Source: Niabella drilacis
GTDB taxonomy: Bacteria; Bacteroidota; Bacteroidia; Chitinophagales; Chitinophagaceae
Assembly (NCBI RefSeq): GCF_900101395.1
Contig: NZ_FMZO01000026.1
Location: 1 to 53,848 of the forward strand
DNA: 53,848 nucleotides
Direction of reading: 5' to 3'
The notes under the pieces: generated by a model
What the model was told of the DNA's origin: nothing
Seen by the model: only the letters and a program-made list of their open reading frames with translations
Database searches by the model: none
Translations under genes and position numbers: made by a program
Shown: positions 32,474 to 42,090 of the stretch, in pieces
How positions within the stretch are numbered: position 1 is the first letter of the stretch
How the letters are laid out: every line of letters begins with the position of its first letter

Positions 32474-34966
32474 GTGCCTGTAAAAAAATCGTCAGCCGCT
32501 AAAAGGGAAAAGATAAATGTAAAAATAGTCGTTTCACACACACGCAAGCCCGGGAACATGACAGAAGCCGAATGGCAATCGGAATTGAGAAAGCAAATGG
32601 CTGGCCAGGTATCTTTTACTATTAAAAATATTGGAACGGAGCTGCTCTTTAGCGATTACCTTGTATATAATCCTGAATCTGCAAACACCTATAAGGTGGC
32701 GCTACGTAGCAAAGACAATAGCCGTAATTTTTGCAATTGCCCTGATTTTAAGACCAACGGCCTGGGTACCTGTAAGCACATTGAGGCGGTACGACTGATG
32801 CTGGGTAAAAAACGGGGGATTAAAAAATTGTGGGACAGCCCGCCGAAGCCGTTGTACTCCTCCCTGTATGTAGCCTATAGTGATGGACGGAAAATAAAAC
32901 TGCGCATAGGCAGCGAAAACCAAAAGAAAATGAAGGCATGGGCAAAACAATATTTTGATGAGACCGAGGTATTGTTTGAAGCGGCTTATTTTGATTTTGA
33001 TAAATTGCTTGCAGAGGCAAAAAAAATAAATAAAAGTTTCCGGTGCTATCCCGATGCGTTGGATGCTGTTATAGCGGAGCGCAGCCGGCAGCAGCGGCAA
33101 TTACTGGTGCGCAAAAAAGGCACTGCACTTTTAAACGGAATGGTAAAAGCATCGTTGTTCCCTTATCAGCAGGAGGGTGTTTTGTTTGCCACTAAGGCCG
33201 GGCGTTCTATACTGGCCGATGATATGGGCCTGGGAAAAACCCTTCAGGCGATTACCTGGGCGGTCTTAATGCAAAAACAACAGGGCCTGGAAAAAGCATT
33301 GATCGTTTGTCCTACCTCACTTAAATACCAGTGGAAAACCGAGATTGAAAAATTTACAGGAGTCACTGTTACGGTGGTGGAAGGAAATGCACTGGCCCGT
33401 CGCGCCATTTACGAGCAGGATAAGCATTATTTCAAAATTGTGAGTTACCATGTGGCGGGCAACGACTGGCAGTATCTGAATGCAATGGAGCCGGATATTA
33501 TTATCCTGGATGAAGCACAGCGTATTAAAAACTGGCGCGCTAAAATTTCAACAAATATTAAACGGCTGCGCTCGCCTTATTCGTTAACGCTTACCGGTAC
33601 ACCGCTCGAGAACAATATTGAAGAGCTGTACTCTCTTGTTCAATTTACAGACCCCCTGTTGCTGGGTTCATTGCGGGGCTTTTTGAGCCGGCATCAGCAA
33701 ACAGACGAAACGGGGAAAGTAACCGGATATACCAACCTGAACGAAATTGGTCAAACTCTATCCGGGGTGCTCCTGCGGCGGAACAAAAAGGAAGTGCTGA
33801 AGCAACTGCCCGGCAGGATGGATAAAAATTTGGTGGTCTCCATCACCGAAGAGCAGAAGGCTATTCATGATGAAAAGAAGGATATTGTTTCAAGACTGGT
33901 AAGCAAATGGCGGCGTATGGGGTTCCTTAACGAAAAAGACCGCCAAAGCCTGCTAAACAACCTCAACATGATGCGCATGGTTTGCAACAGTACCTATATT
34001 CTTGACCAAAAAACCAACTATCAAACCAAGCTGGATGAACTTTTCAGCATCCTGGAAGAGCTGCTGGCAATGGAAGGAGAGAAAGTGGTTGTTTTTAGCC
34101 AGTGGGAACGCATGACCCGGCTGATTGCTGCGGAGTTGAAGCAGCGGAATATAAAATTTGAAAACCTGCATGGTGGTGTTCCCAGCAGGGAAAGGGAAGC
34201 GCTTTTCACTAACTTTAATACGGATCCGGAGTGCCGGATCTTTCTTTCGACGGATGCCGGTGGTGTGGGACTGAACCTGCAATCGGCGGCGTACATGATC
34301 AACATGGATATACCCTGGAACCCCGCAGTGCTGGAGCAGCGTATTGCACGTATTTACCGCATGGGTCAAAAGAAAAATGTATCCATTATTAATCTCGTGG
34401 CTCGGGGTACCATTGAGGAGCGAATGCTGGCGGTGCTGAAATTTAAAAGTTCTGTAGCCGCAGGCGTATTGGATAATGGTGAAGACAGCATCTTTATGGG
34501 CGACAGCAAGTTCAAAAAACTGATGGAGTCGGTGGAAGCCATTACAATGGAAGCACCAGGCGGCGAAGTGGCGTATTTTGTTGATAAGGAGGAACAGGCT
34601 GAAATAACCGGAACGCCGGAGCCGGAAGATCGTCAAAAAACAATGGCCGATTTTTCGGCTGCAATGGAAGAAGATCCGGTGGCAGATGAAGCAATAACGG
34701 GTATGGATCAGCAGGAAGCTCCTGTGGCAGCATCGTCGTCCGCAGAGGATGTTGCTGCATTAGTGCAGCAGGGCGCTCAGTTCTTTTCAAAATTCATCAG
34801 TGCATTAAGTACCCCCGATGGCGCTAAAAACCTCGCTGCCACGATCACGGAAAAGGATACGGTAACAGGTGCCACCTATTTAAAAATTCCGGTAGCAAAA
34901 GAGCAAACCATTACCGATGCATTGAGTTTAATAGCCGGGCTATTAAAGACGGTAGGAAAGAATTAG
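32474..34966 (+). CDS. SWIM-domain SNF2-family helicase
   Basis: 830 residues from a GTG start. A SWIM zinc finger (CNCPDFKTNGLGTCKH) lies near 88-105. The SNF2 core follows: ADDMGLGKTLQAI (about 250), DEAQ box in IIILDEAQRIKN (about 346), VVFSQWE (about 538), STDAGGVGLNLQSA and QRIARIYRMGQ (about 622). The last 150 residues are acidic and alanine-rich. Such proteins move along DNA or remodel protein-DNA complexes. It is convergent with the fucosidase, only 17 bases apart. Confidence 0.9.
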   Translation: MPVKKSSAAKREKINVKIVVSHTRKPGNMTEAEWQSELRKQMAGQVSFTIKNIGTELLFSDYLVYNPESANTYKVALRSKDNSRNFCNCPDFKTNGLGTCKHIEAVRLMLGKKRGIKKLWDSPPKPLYSSLYVAYSDGRKIKLRIGSENQKKMKAWAKQYFDETEVLFEAAYFDFDKLLAEAKKINKSFRCYPDALDAVIAERSRQQRQLLVRKKGTALLNGMVKASLFPYQQEGVLFATKAGRSILADDMGLGKTLQAITWAVLMQKQQGLEKALIVCPTSLKYQWKTEIEKFTGVTVTVVEGNALARRAIYEQDKHYFKIVSYHVAGNDWQYLNAMEPDIIILDEAQRIKNWRAKISTNIKRLRSPYSLTLTGTPLENNIEELYSLVQFTDPLLLGSLRGFLSRHQQTDETGKVTGYTNLNEIGQTLSGVLLRRNKKEVLKQLPGRMDKNLVVSITEEQKAIHDEKKDIVSRLVSKWRRMGFLNEKDRQSLLNNLNMMRMVCNSTYILDQKTNYQTKLDELFSILEELLAMEGEKVVVFSQWERMTRLIAAELKQRNIKFENLHGGVPSREREALFTNFNTDPECRIFLSTDAGGVGLNLQSAAYMINMDIPWNPAVLEQRIARIYRMGQKKNVSIINLVARGTIEERMLAVLKFKSSVAAGVLDNGEDSIFMGDSKFKKLMESVEAITMEAPGGEVAYFVDKEEQAEITGTPEPEDRQKTMADFSAAMEEDPVADEAITGMDQQEAPVAASSSAEDVAALVQQGAQFFSKFISALSTPDGAKNLAATITEKDTVTGATYLKIPVAKEQTITDALSLIAGLLKTVGKN

Positions 34967-34983
34967 TTGAATAGCGCTCCCGT

Positions 34984-36351
34984 TTATAACGCGCCGTCTA
35001 TCTGGTACACCCATGCATAAGGACTGGGGTTGTTGCCCGGTGTAATTTGGGGCGCGCGAATGGTGATGCCTCCAGCTGCGGGTTGAAAGCTGAGTTTGCC
35101 CGGCACTCCAAGCATTTTGATACCCGAAGCTTTTTTAATGCCTTTGATGGTCAGTACCTCCTTCCAGGTGGTGGCAATGGCATAAAGGGTATTGCCTTTG
35201 CGGGTAAAGCGGATGGTGGAATCGCTCTGCAGGGGTTTGTCCTTCCATGCGGTGGTGCCGTAAATGGCGTCACCGTTCACTTTAAGCCAGTCGCCCATAT
35301 CCTTCAACCGTTGCTGCATAATAACCGGGATGGAGCCATCTGCTGCGGGCCCGATATTCAGCAGCAGGTTTCCCCCGCGTGAAACAATATCAATAAGCAT
35401 ATGCACCAGGCTTTTGCTGCTTTGATATTGCTCCAGGTTTTCATTACGATTAAAGCCAAAGGATTCACCAATGCCCCGGCACTCTTCCCAGGGTTTGTGC
35501 AAACCGGCATTCCCTTTCCCGTATTCGGTGGAGTTAAAAGTTCCATAATGCTTATTGCCGGTACCCCAGCGGTCGTTGGTAACCACCGTATTTTTTACCG
35601 GCGATTCATTATACAGCCAATCGATAAAGGAACGGCTTTTCCATACTGTGTCGGAGTGGTCCCAATCCCCGTCGGCCCAGATCACATCGGGCTGGTACCG
35701 GGTTACAATATCCTTTAATTGCGGCAGCATATGCTGGTCCACGTATTTCGAAACATCCGTTTTATACAGCGGGTTGTACCATTCATACAGCGAATAATAA
35801 AACCCCATATGCAGGCCCGCATCTTTTACGGCTTTGGAAAGGTCGCCGGCCAGATCGCGGTGGGGGCCCATGTCCACAGCGTTCCAGTTCCAGGCTTCCC
35901 GGCTGGGCCAGAGCGCAAACCCATCGTGATGCTTGCTGGTGAGCACTACATATTTTGCCCCGGCCTCCTTAAAGATCTGCGCCCATTTTGAAGGCTCAAA
36001 TAATTCCGCTTTGAAAAGCGTGGCAAAGTCCGGATATTTAAAATTGGGACCATAGACCCGGTTCTGGAAGTCGACAAATTCTTTATGGATCTTGAGTTTG
36101 GTATTGTTCAGCCGCTCCCAGTACCACTCGGCATAGTTGCTGCCAAAGCCATCGGCATTGGAATTGGTGGCCCATGCCGGAACACTGTACAGGCCCCAGT
36201 GGATAAAGATCCCGAATTTGGCATTGGTGTACCATTCCGGTACGGGCCTTGATTCAAGCGACTCCCAGGTAGATGGGGTCTGCTGGCTGTTAGCCGTAAA
36301 AGCGACGAGTATTGCCGGAAGCAAAAATAATTGAGCGACCTTTTTTTTCAT
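34984..36351 (-). CDS. GH29 alpha-L-fucosidase
   Basis: 455 residues with a signal peptide (about 1-22). It opens with WYTNAKFGIFIHWGLYSVPA, the GH29 signature. The likely nucleophile Asp is in DVIWADGDWDH (about residue 225). LTSKHHDGFALWPS and GGNLLLNIGPAADG, both typical of the family, are present. It should remove alpha-linked fucose from glycans in the periplasm. No polysaccharide-utilisation partners are next to it here. Confidence 0.93.
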   Translation of the reverse strand: MKKKVAQLFLLPAILVAFTANSQQTPSTWESLESRPVPEWYTNAKFGIFIHWGLYSVPAWATNSNADGFGSNYAEWYWERLNNTKLKIHKEFVDFQNRVYGPNFKYPDFATLFKAELFEPSKWAQIFKEAGAKYVVLTSKHHDGFALWPSREAWNWNAVDMGPHRDLAGDLSKAVKDAGLHMGFYYSLYEWYNPLYKTDVSKYVDQHMLPQLKDIVTRYQPDVIWADGDWDHSDTVWKSRSFIDWLYNESPVKNTVVTNDRWGTGNKHYGTFNSTEYGKGNAGLHKPWEECRGIGESFGFNRNENLEQYQSSKSLVHMLIDIVSRGGNLLLNIGPAADGSIPVIMQQRLKDMGDWLKVNGDAIYGTTAWKDKPLQSDSTIRFTRKGNTLYAIATTWKEVLTIKGIKKASGIKMLGVPGKLSFQPAAGGITIRAPQITPGNNPSPYAWVYQIDGAL

Positions 36352-36676
36352 AGCGGCAAGTTAGGAAAGCATGCGGAGAATTTGAAGATTTGAGCACATG
36401 GAAATTTGAAAGTGGAGATCTGCGGCAGTCCGGTATGCGTCGCTCCCCTGCCCGCAATACCCCTCTGTGCATATCCGCGGAATTTTTGCGCAAAAGGCAG
36501 ATGCTATCGGCCGGGGTTCCGGTTGATTCTTCAATGCGGCATCTTAAGCTTACTGTTGCCCGGGGCTATATCTCTGTGAAATTCTGTGCGCAAAAGATGC
36601 ACGCTATAGGCGAAGACACTGGTTTCCGGCAAGCGCAGGCCAGTGAACGTTGTGCATTAAACCTGGAACAAAAGAT
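36352..36676. other. Gene-free stretch of 325 bases
   Basis: It lies upstream of the fucosidase gene and downstream of the membrane-protein gene 36677-37558. Short frames here have no family or composition support. A promoter for the fucosidase gene should lie near 36360-36420, but I could not pick a convincing box. Confidence 0.4.
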
Positions 36677-37558
36677 CTAAAAAACCAACGGGTATTGCCG
36701 GCGGGCATCTGCATAAATGGCTTTATAGGCATGGTACCGGGCAAGGGTAAACAGGATCGCAAGCGTGCAGAACGCGGCCATTGCCAGGTTGAACCAGGGT
36801 GTGTGGTTGATATCGAGCTCAAAACCATTCACCGCCAGGTTAAAATAAAGATTGGGAACCTGGAAAAGACCCACGAAAACAGTAAAGCCGCCGGTGTGTT
36901 TTAACGACAACAGTTTTTGGGCCGGGCGTTTGAACCGGATGCCCACAAAAATGATGGCAAAAATGGCAAAGGCAAATAAAAATATGCAATAGGTTTTATA
37001 GATGGCTGCGGCATTTTGTACGTTAAAAACTGAGACAGGCGCGCTTAGCAGCAGGAAGAGCAGCAGGGACAGGGCTATTTTGGGGAATGTAAACCAGGCT
37101 TTGAAATATTGGTGCTCTCTTTTCCGGGAGCGCTTCCGGGTCGCTTCTTCCCGCTGCCGGATCACATTTGAAAAGCCGGAGATGCCAAAGGCACTGTATA
37201 CACGCTGAAGCGCCGTATCAAAGCCTGTTTGGGGATCCAAAGTCATCTGCCCTTCTATACCTTCCGCCAGGTGGTCCACCATCTCCTGCCGGAGGTCATA
37301 ATAATGGATCCCTTTCTTCTGGCAGAAAAGGTCAAGCGTCTTTATTTGTTCGTTTGTAAGCATGTTCAGGAAGTTTTTTTCAAAGCGTTCAAAAACGGTA
37401 TCTACCAGTGCCGGAAAATCAATACGGGCATTGTTTTCCATTATGGCTTCCACCTCTGTGGCCAGGTGATCTGCTATTTCTATACGGAGATCATAATAAC
37501 GAATGCCTTCCATTTGGCAGCGCTGATCGAGGTATTGGATTTGATCATCAGTAAGCAT
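36677..37558 (-). CDS. PadR-linked membrane protein with two N-terminal repeats
   Basis: 293 residues. Two related 60-residue repeats start the protein (LTDDQIQYLDQRCQMEGIRY and LTNEQIKTLDLFCQKKGIHY, each followed by YDLR-E--DHLA). About four transmembrane helices follow from residue 165 on (SLLLFLLLSAPVSVF, FLFAFAIFAIIFVG, FTVFVGLFQVPNLY, ALFTLARY-type). It has one base between its start and the padR stop, so it is probably in the same operon and controlled by it. The two-repeat head looks like a small interaction domain. Its function is unknown. Confidence 0.7.
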   Translation of the reverse strand: MLTDDQIQYLDQRCQMEGIRYYDLRIEIADHLATEVEAIMENNARIDFPALVDTVFERFEKNFLNMLTNEQIKTLDLFCQKKGIHYYDLRQEMVDHLAEGIEGQMTLDPQTGFDTALQRVYSAFGISGFSNVIRQREEATRKRSRKREHQYFKAWFTFPKIALSLLLFLLLSAPVSVFNVQNAAAIYKTYCIFLFAFAIFAIIFVGIRFKRPAQKLLSLKHTGGFTVFVGLFQVPNLYFNLAVNGFELDINHTPWFNLAMAAFCTLAILFTLARYHAYKAIYADARRQYPLVF

Positions 37559-37559
37559 C

Positions 37560-37922
37560 TTATGCCAGTTTAGGATTAAAGATCAGCTGCAGGGTGTTTT
37601 TAAATGCTTCCAGCTCGATCATGGCCTTTGCCTGCTCTTTTTTGCCGGTTGGTGTTAAGGAATAGTATTTACGTACCCGGTTCCCCAGGTTTTCCATTTC
37701 CACTTCCAGGATGCCCTCTGCTTCCAGCCGGTGCAGCAGTGGATATAAAGCGCCTTCCGTGATCTTTAATTCACCGGCTGTAAGTTCCTTTACCCTTTGA
37801 GTGATCTCGTAGCCATACATCCGCCCGTTTTCCTTTAATAGCTTCAGCAGGATGGGCTCCAGGCAACCTTTATATAAACTGGCTTTATTCACGGAGATAT
37901 TAATTTCTGTATAAAGATACAT
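37560..37922 (-). CDS. PadR-family transcriptional regulator
   Basis: 120 residues. The winged-helix pattern LLKENGRMYGYEITQRVKEL followed by ELKITEGALYPLLHRLEAEG is characteristic of PadR. It is a short (PadR-s2-like) member with little beyond the dimerisation helix. It likely represses its own operon, which includes the membrane protein at 36677-37558. Confidence 0.9.
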   Translation of the reverse strand: MYLYTEINISVNKASLYKGCLEPILLKLLKENGRMYGYEITQRVKELTAGELKITEGALYPLLHRLEAEGILEVEMENLGNRVRKYYSLTPTGKKEQAKAMIELEAFKNTLQLIFNPKLA

Positions 37923-37999
37923 AAGAAATCAATACATAAGTAATTTAGGTATTTATTTTTCCGGATTGTTTCCGCGCAGTGAACGGTTGACTTTGCCGG

Positions 38000-38794
38000 T
38001 CAATAAATCGTAAACCCATCCGCATCTTTCCAGAAGGGAAATTTTGTGCGTACTTCTTCCAGCTTTGTTTTATGCAGGGTAATGGTAAAAATGTCCTCTT
38101 CATCTGCTTTATGATAAAGGGTTTCGCCCAGCGGATCAATGACCATGCTATCCCCGCTATGGTAAATGCCATTGCCATCATCACCTACCCGGTTTACGCC
38201 CACTACATAACATTGATTTTCGATGGCCCTGGCCTGTAGCAGGGTTTTCCAGGCCAGGCTGCGTCGCTGTGGCCAGTTGGCTACATTAATAAGCAGGTCA
38301 TATTCCGGCATTGTTTCGGGCGCTGCCGGGTTCGTGCTTTGCCGGCCCCAAACCGGGAACCGGAGATCATAACATACCTGCAGGTTCACCTTCCAGCCGT
38401 TTACAGAGGCAATAAGCCGCTTGTTACCGGCGGCATAATGCTCGTCTTCCCCCGCAAAAGCAAACCGGTGGCGTTTATCATACACACCATATTGCCCGTT
38501 GGGCAGCATCCAGATAAGCCGGTTAAAATAAAGACCTCCTTCCTGAATGATCAGGCTGCCGGCAAGGATGATTTTTTTCCGGGCGGCTATTTCTTTCATC
38601 CACTGAACCGCAGGGCCTTCCATTGTTTCAGCCAGCGGCGCCGGGCTCATGGAAAACCCCGTGGAAAACATCTCGGGTAATACCACAACCTGTGTTTGCG
38701 GAATGCTTTCAATTTTCTCCCGGAGCATAGCAAGATTGGCTGCTTTATCTTCCCAATGGAGCCGGGTTTGTATCAGGGTAATACGAAGGGACAT
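38000..38794 (-). CDS. Nitrilase-family omega-amidase
   Basis: 264 residues. The carbon-nitrogen hydrolase triad is visible: Glu in VVLPEMF, Lys in VYDKRHRF, and Cys in VCYDLRFPVW. Relatives of this kind (YafV/Nit2-like) hydrolyse alpha-ketoglutaramate and related amides. Cytoplasmic. It is read in the same direction as, and 18 bases after, the sterol-desaturase-like gene. Confidence 0.88.
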   Translation of the reverse strand: MSLRITLIQTRLHWEDKAANLAMLREKIESIPQTQVVVLPEMFSTGFSMSPAPLAETMEGPAVQWMKEIAARKKIILAGSLIIQEGGLYFNRLIWMLPNGQYGVYDKRHRFAFAGEDEHYAAGNKRLIASVNGWKVNLQVCYDLRFPVWGRQSTNPAAPETMPEYDLLINVANWPQRRSLAWKTLLQARAIENQCYVVGVNRVGDDGNGIYHSGDSMVIDPLGETLYHKADEEDIFTITLHKTKLEEVRTKFPFWKDADGFTIY

Positions 38795-38812
38795 AAGAAA
38801 CCTAAAGTTCGG

Positions 38813-39733
38813 TTATTTTGAAGAAAGCCGGGCCTGCTCTTCTTCTTTTTCCATCTGCCGGCTGGTTTTCCGGCTGCCGTCGTGGCTGTAACCGGGAGGT
38901 CCAAAAAGGTAGCCCAAACGTTGTTTGGTACTGATGCCTTTTTGGGTTACGTCCTTGTAAACCTGTATCCATTCGTGAAAAATAAGGGTAAAAGGATTGG
39001 GGTTTTCCAGGTTTTTTGTAAGACCATATTGAATAGGGGCGTATTCGTTTTCCGGCAACTCCCTCTGAAAAGTGCCAAAAAGTTTGTCCCAGATGATCAG
39101 GAACATGCCCATGTTTTTATCGAGGTATTTGGGGTTGGAGCTATGGTGCACCCGGTGGTGCGAGGGGGTAACAAATATTTCCTCCAGCCAGCCCAGCTTT
39201 CCCACCAGTTCTGTATGTACCAGGGTTCCCCATATTTGGGTGGCTGAATACATAAACAGGATATCCACCGGCTGGAACCCGATCCAGGCAAGCGGAATGA
39301 AAAAAATAAACCGGTAAAGCGGCTCAAAAACGGAGGAGCGGAAGCCCACACTGAAGTTGAATTTTTGAGAGCTGTGGTGGGTAACATGCACCGCCCATAA
39401 AAAGCGGGTGGTATGGTCCAGGCGATGCAGCCAGTAATACACAAAATCCTCCAGAACCAGCAACAGGAGCCAGTAAACCACGGGATTACTGATGGGTTGA
39501 ACCACACTATGATTGGCCACCTGGATAAGCACCCAGAGGTAAGAAAGTTTAAACGCCACGTCAACCGACCCGTTGGCAAGGGTTAAATAAATATTGGTAA
39601 ACGTGTCTTTTACGGTGTAGGTTTTCTTATGAAAATGAAAATTAGACAACAGGAGCTCCGCTCCGATGATCATAACATAAAAGGGAGTGGAAAATAGCAG
39701 CAGTAATTGTTCGTGGTAACTGAAACCGTGCAT
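38813..39733 (-). CDS. Sterol desaturase/fatty acid hydroxylase-like membrane protein
   Basis: 306 residues with several hydrophobic helices and the three histidine motifs of the family: HRLDHTT, HVTHHSSQKF and HHRVHHSSN. These bind a diiron centre for C-H oxidation of lipids. The exact substrate is unknown. In an operon with the omega-amidase by position. Confidence 0.85.
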   Translation of the reverse strand: MHGFSYHEQLLLLFSTPFYVMIIGAELLLSNFHFHKKTYTVKDTFTNIYLTLANGSVDVAFKLSYLWVLIQVANHSVVQPISNPVVYWLLLLVLEDFVYYWLHRLDHTTRFLWAVHVTHHSSQKFNFSVGFRSSVFEPLYRFIFFIPLAWIGFQPVDILFMYSATQIWGTLVHTELVGKLGWLEEIFVTPSHHRVHHSSNPKYLDKNMGMFLIIWDKLFGTFQRELPENEYAPIQYGLTKNLENPNPFTLIFHEWIQVYKDVTQKGISTKQRLGYLFGPPGYSHDGSRKTSRQMEKEEEQARLSSK

Positions 39734-39741
39734 GGCAATGG

Positions 39742-40215
39742 TTATTTGATGGTATGAAGCAGCGATTGGAACAGCTCCGGCTCATATCCTCTCTGGATAA
39801 GAAAGCCGGCCGTTTTTTTCATTTTTACAAAACGGTTGCGCTCTCCTTTGAGACTGTCCCATTTTTGCTGCAGTAATCCGGTCATGATTTGTTCATAAGC
39901 TTCCTCGTCGATCTCTTTCATCCCTGCTTTGATGCAGTAGGGACTGACCTGCTTTTGCTGAAGGGCCGTTTTGATCTTATTGCGGCCCCATTTTTTCTGG
40001 CGGAAATGGCCTCCGGCAAAGGCTCTGGCAAAACGTTCCTCATTCAAATAGTTTTCCTCGATCAGTGCGGCTACAATTGCATCGTGTTCTTTCCTCCATA
40101 CACCCAGCTCAAAAAGTTTATTGACCACATCGCTGTGGCAACGCTCGCTGTAGGCGCAATAATGCTGCAGTTTTTTTAGTGCCTGTGCTTCAGTTAATGA
40201 TCCGGGATATGTCAT
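39742..40215 (-). CDS. recX: RecX-family regulator
   Basis: 157 residues, helix-rich with the RecX repeats (CHSDVVNKLFELGVW, EERFARAFAGGHFRQKKWGR). RecX binds RecA filaments and limits recombination and SOS activity. The length is normal. It is 9 bases upstream of the sterol-desaturase-like gene on the same strand. Confidence 0.85.
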   Translation of the reverse strand: MTYPGSLTEAQALKKLQHYCAYSERCHSDVVNKLFELGVWRKEHDAIVAALIEENYLNEERFARAFAGGHFRQKKWGRNKIKTALQQKQVSPYCIKAGMKEIDEEAYEQIMTGLLQQKWDSLKGERNRFVKMKKTAGFLIQRGYEPELFQSLLHTIK

Positions 40216-40239
40216 ATACGAATGCTGTGTGTGGCAAAT

Positions 40240-40623
40240 TTACAGGTCCCAGGGGTTTTGCAGTTTTAACCCTGCAATGTGCTTAAAATCAGAAACATTC
40301 CGGGTAAGTAATATGGAGTTAACGTGAAGCGCTGTAGCGGCTATTACAGCATCAGGTAATTTAATCCTTGCTCTTTTTTTAATTTCAATTGTTTTTAAGG
40401 CAACCGGCAGATTCAGAGGAAGAATGGTCGCAATGGAAATAAAATCATTCAATAGCTTTTCTTCTTTCCTTTCAGCTATTTCAAATCCTAATACCTCAAT
40501 CTGGGTAATTACAGAGATAACAGGCTGCTCAATGGCAAAGAACAGTTCTCTTGCAGGGGCGGGTAATTTGCCATTGCAGAAATCAATGATACAATTAGAA
40601 TCAATTAAATATTTCTTTCCCAT
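40240..40623 (-). CDS. PIN-domain toxin (VapC-like)
   Basis: 127 residues. Acidic residues for Mg2+ binding lie in LIDSNCIIDF (Asp8), in the KLPDAVIAATA stretch, and in LLTRNVSDF near the end. PIN-domain RNases of this kind act as toxins. It overlaps the upstream antitoxin-like gene by 19 bases, the standard organisation of VapBC pairs. Confidence 0.85.
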   Translation of the reverse strand: MGKKYLIDSNCIIDFCNGKLPAPARELFFAIEQPVISVITQIEVLGFEIAERKEEKLLNDFISIATILPLNLPVALKTIEIKKRARIKLPDAVIAATALHVNSILLTRNVSDFKHIAGLKLQNPWDL

Positions 40624-40841
40624 TCATCTCTGGTCTTTGTAATATGGGTATGCAACTTTGTGGCGGTATCATCAGAAAGGATACCCCAAAAATCTTTCAT
40701 TGTTTTGGAGGAAAGTGGTTGTCTTTCCTGGTTCACCTCTTCAAGAGGGATGTAGGTGATCTCAATCTCCTTTCCTATGTACTCTTTTGGAATATCCAGT
40801 TTGATCTGCTGTTTCTCAGCCCTGACGATGGTGCGTATCAT
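40605..40841 (-). CDS. Antitoxin-like partner of the PIN toxin
   Basis: 78 residues. The N-terminal half (IRTIVRAEKQQIKLDIPKEY) has a short beta-rich DNA-binding type of start, while the C-terminal half is charged and helical and would wrap the toxin. It overlaps the PIN gene by 19 bases. The family of the antitoxin is not certain. Confidence 0.7.
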   Translation of the reverse strand: MIRTIVRAEKQQIKLDIPKEYIGKEIEITYIPLEEVNQERQPLSSKTMKDFWGILSDDTATKLHTHITKTRDEWERNI

Positions 40842-40968
40842 TTTTATTTCATTTTTATGAATAAACTTCCCTGAATTCGGTGATCACAGAGTACCAAAGG
40901 TACTAAATTTATTAGATCGTATTTTTGTTCTGGCTTATCCAGGACAAGCCGCTGTGCAGGATTCTTAT

Positions 40969-42069
40969 TCACTCCTCCAAACGTGCCGTACAGCCAAATT
41001 CGGTCTTTAAATAATCATCATAATGATCAGCCTGCTCAAACAGGTTCTTGAATTCTTCAATACCGGATTCCCGGGTCATATCCAGGTCGTACAGCAGGCG
41101 GCTGAGCACGATGTTATTTTTATTACAGCTCAATACCAGGCCGGTTGATCTGTTGTTCTCCTGCAGCAGGTACTGGTACAGGGGCTTTATCCGGGTGGCT
41201 TCCAGCGGCATCTGGCACAGGTAGGCGTCTCCTACTATAAAATAGTTATCCGGGTTATAGCTGATATTGATCTTTGCCGACCCCTGTTTTACGCTCCACT
41301 GGTTGGCTCCATCGCGTGCCAGCCGCACGTCCTTGCCCAGATCCTTTAAAACATCTTCTATAAGTTTGGCAACGCCCATTAATTCCGCTTCCTGTTCAGG
41401 AACCTGGAGCAGTTTTACCTCAGAACCACAGTTGGGACAGTATTTGTTATTGTCGATATTGGCTGCAGTGACCAGGGAATCGCAGCTGGAACAGCGGGTG
41501 GCTTCCCGGCCTTTAAACGGCATATAAAGATCGATGGCCTCTTTCAGGTAGCTGACCGGGAGTGCAAATCCCAGGTTGTCGCCGCCTTTTATAATAAAGG
41601 AGTTGACACCGATCACATCCCCGGCATAGTCCACCAGCGGACCACCGCTGTTACCGGGGTTAATGGCTGCGTCGATCTGGATATATTTCAGTCCTTCCCT
41701 GATACGGTCCACCTTGGAAATGACCCCCTGGGTTGCAGAGTAGCTCAGGTTATAGGGATGGCCGATGGCAATCACGTTGTCTCCGTCCTTCATGACCTCG
41801 TAGTTCCCGATATTGACCAGCGGAAGATCGGTGTCAACAGGTGATTGCAGGAATGCAAGGTCGTGCTTCTGATCTGTATAAAGAACCCGGGAAAGCTGCT
41901 TTTCAAACAATTTTCCCTGTATGGTCACCTCCGGGGTATCGTTAATGACATGGTTATTGGTAATGACCAGGTCGTAGGCTTTCAGGTAAAACCCGGTACC
42001 CGTACCCGTTTGGGTGGCGATCTGGATAATAGCCTGTTGATATTTATTAATGATTTCCTGCGTGTTCAT
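40969..42069 (-). CDS. Trypsin-like protease with zinc ribbon
   Basis: 366 residues. An S1C-type protease domain with the catalytic His in VITNNHVIND, Asp in KHDLAFL and Ser in AINPGNSGGPL. A zinc ribbon follows (CSSCDSLV ... YCPNCGSE), and then a C-terminal 130-residue domain (VLKDLGKDVRLARDGANQWS...) resembling YbjN/sensory-chaperone-like folds. No signal peptide is seen, so it may be cytoplasmic. It stands 21 bases downstream of 42091-43422. Confidence 0.8.
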   Translation of the reverse strand: MNTQEIINKYQQAIIQIATQTGTGTGFYLKAYDLVITNNHVINDTPEVTIQGKLFEKQLSRVLYTDQKHDLAFLQSPVDTDLPLVNIGNYEVMKDGDNVIAIGHPYNLSYSATQGVISKVDRIREGLKYIQIDAAINPGNSGGPLVDYAGDVIGVNSFIIKGGDNLGFALPVSYLKEAIDLYMPFKGREATRCSSCDSLVTAANIDNNKYCPNCGSEVKLLQVPEQEAELMGVAKLIEDVLKDLGKDVRLARDGANQWSVKQGSAKINISYNPDNYFIVGDAYLCQMPLEATRIKPLYQYLLQENNRSTGLVLSCNKNNIVLSRLLYDLDMTRESGIEEFKNLFEQADHYDDYLKTEFGCTARLEE

Positions 42070-42090
42070 AAATGCTCAATTAACGGGACC

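Noticed and set aside
33953-34636. Long antisense frame over the SNF2 helicase gene
   Set aside because: It lies opposite the helicase motifs and shows no domain or leader of its own.
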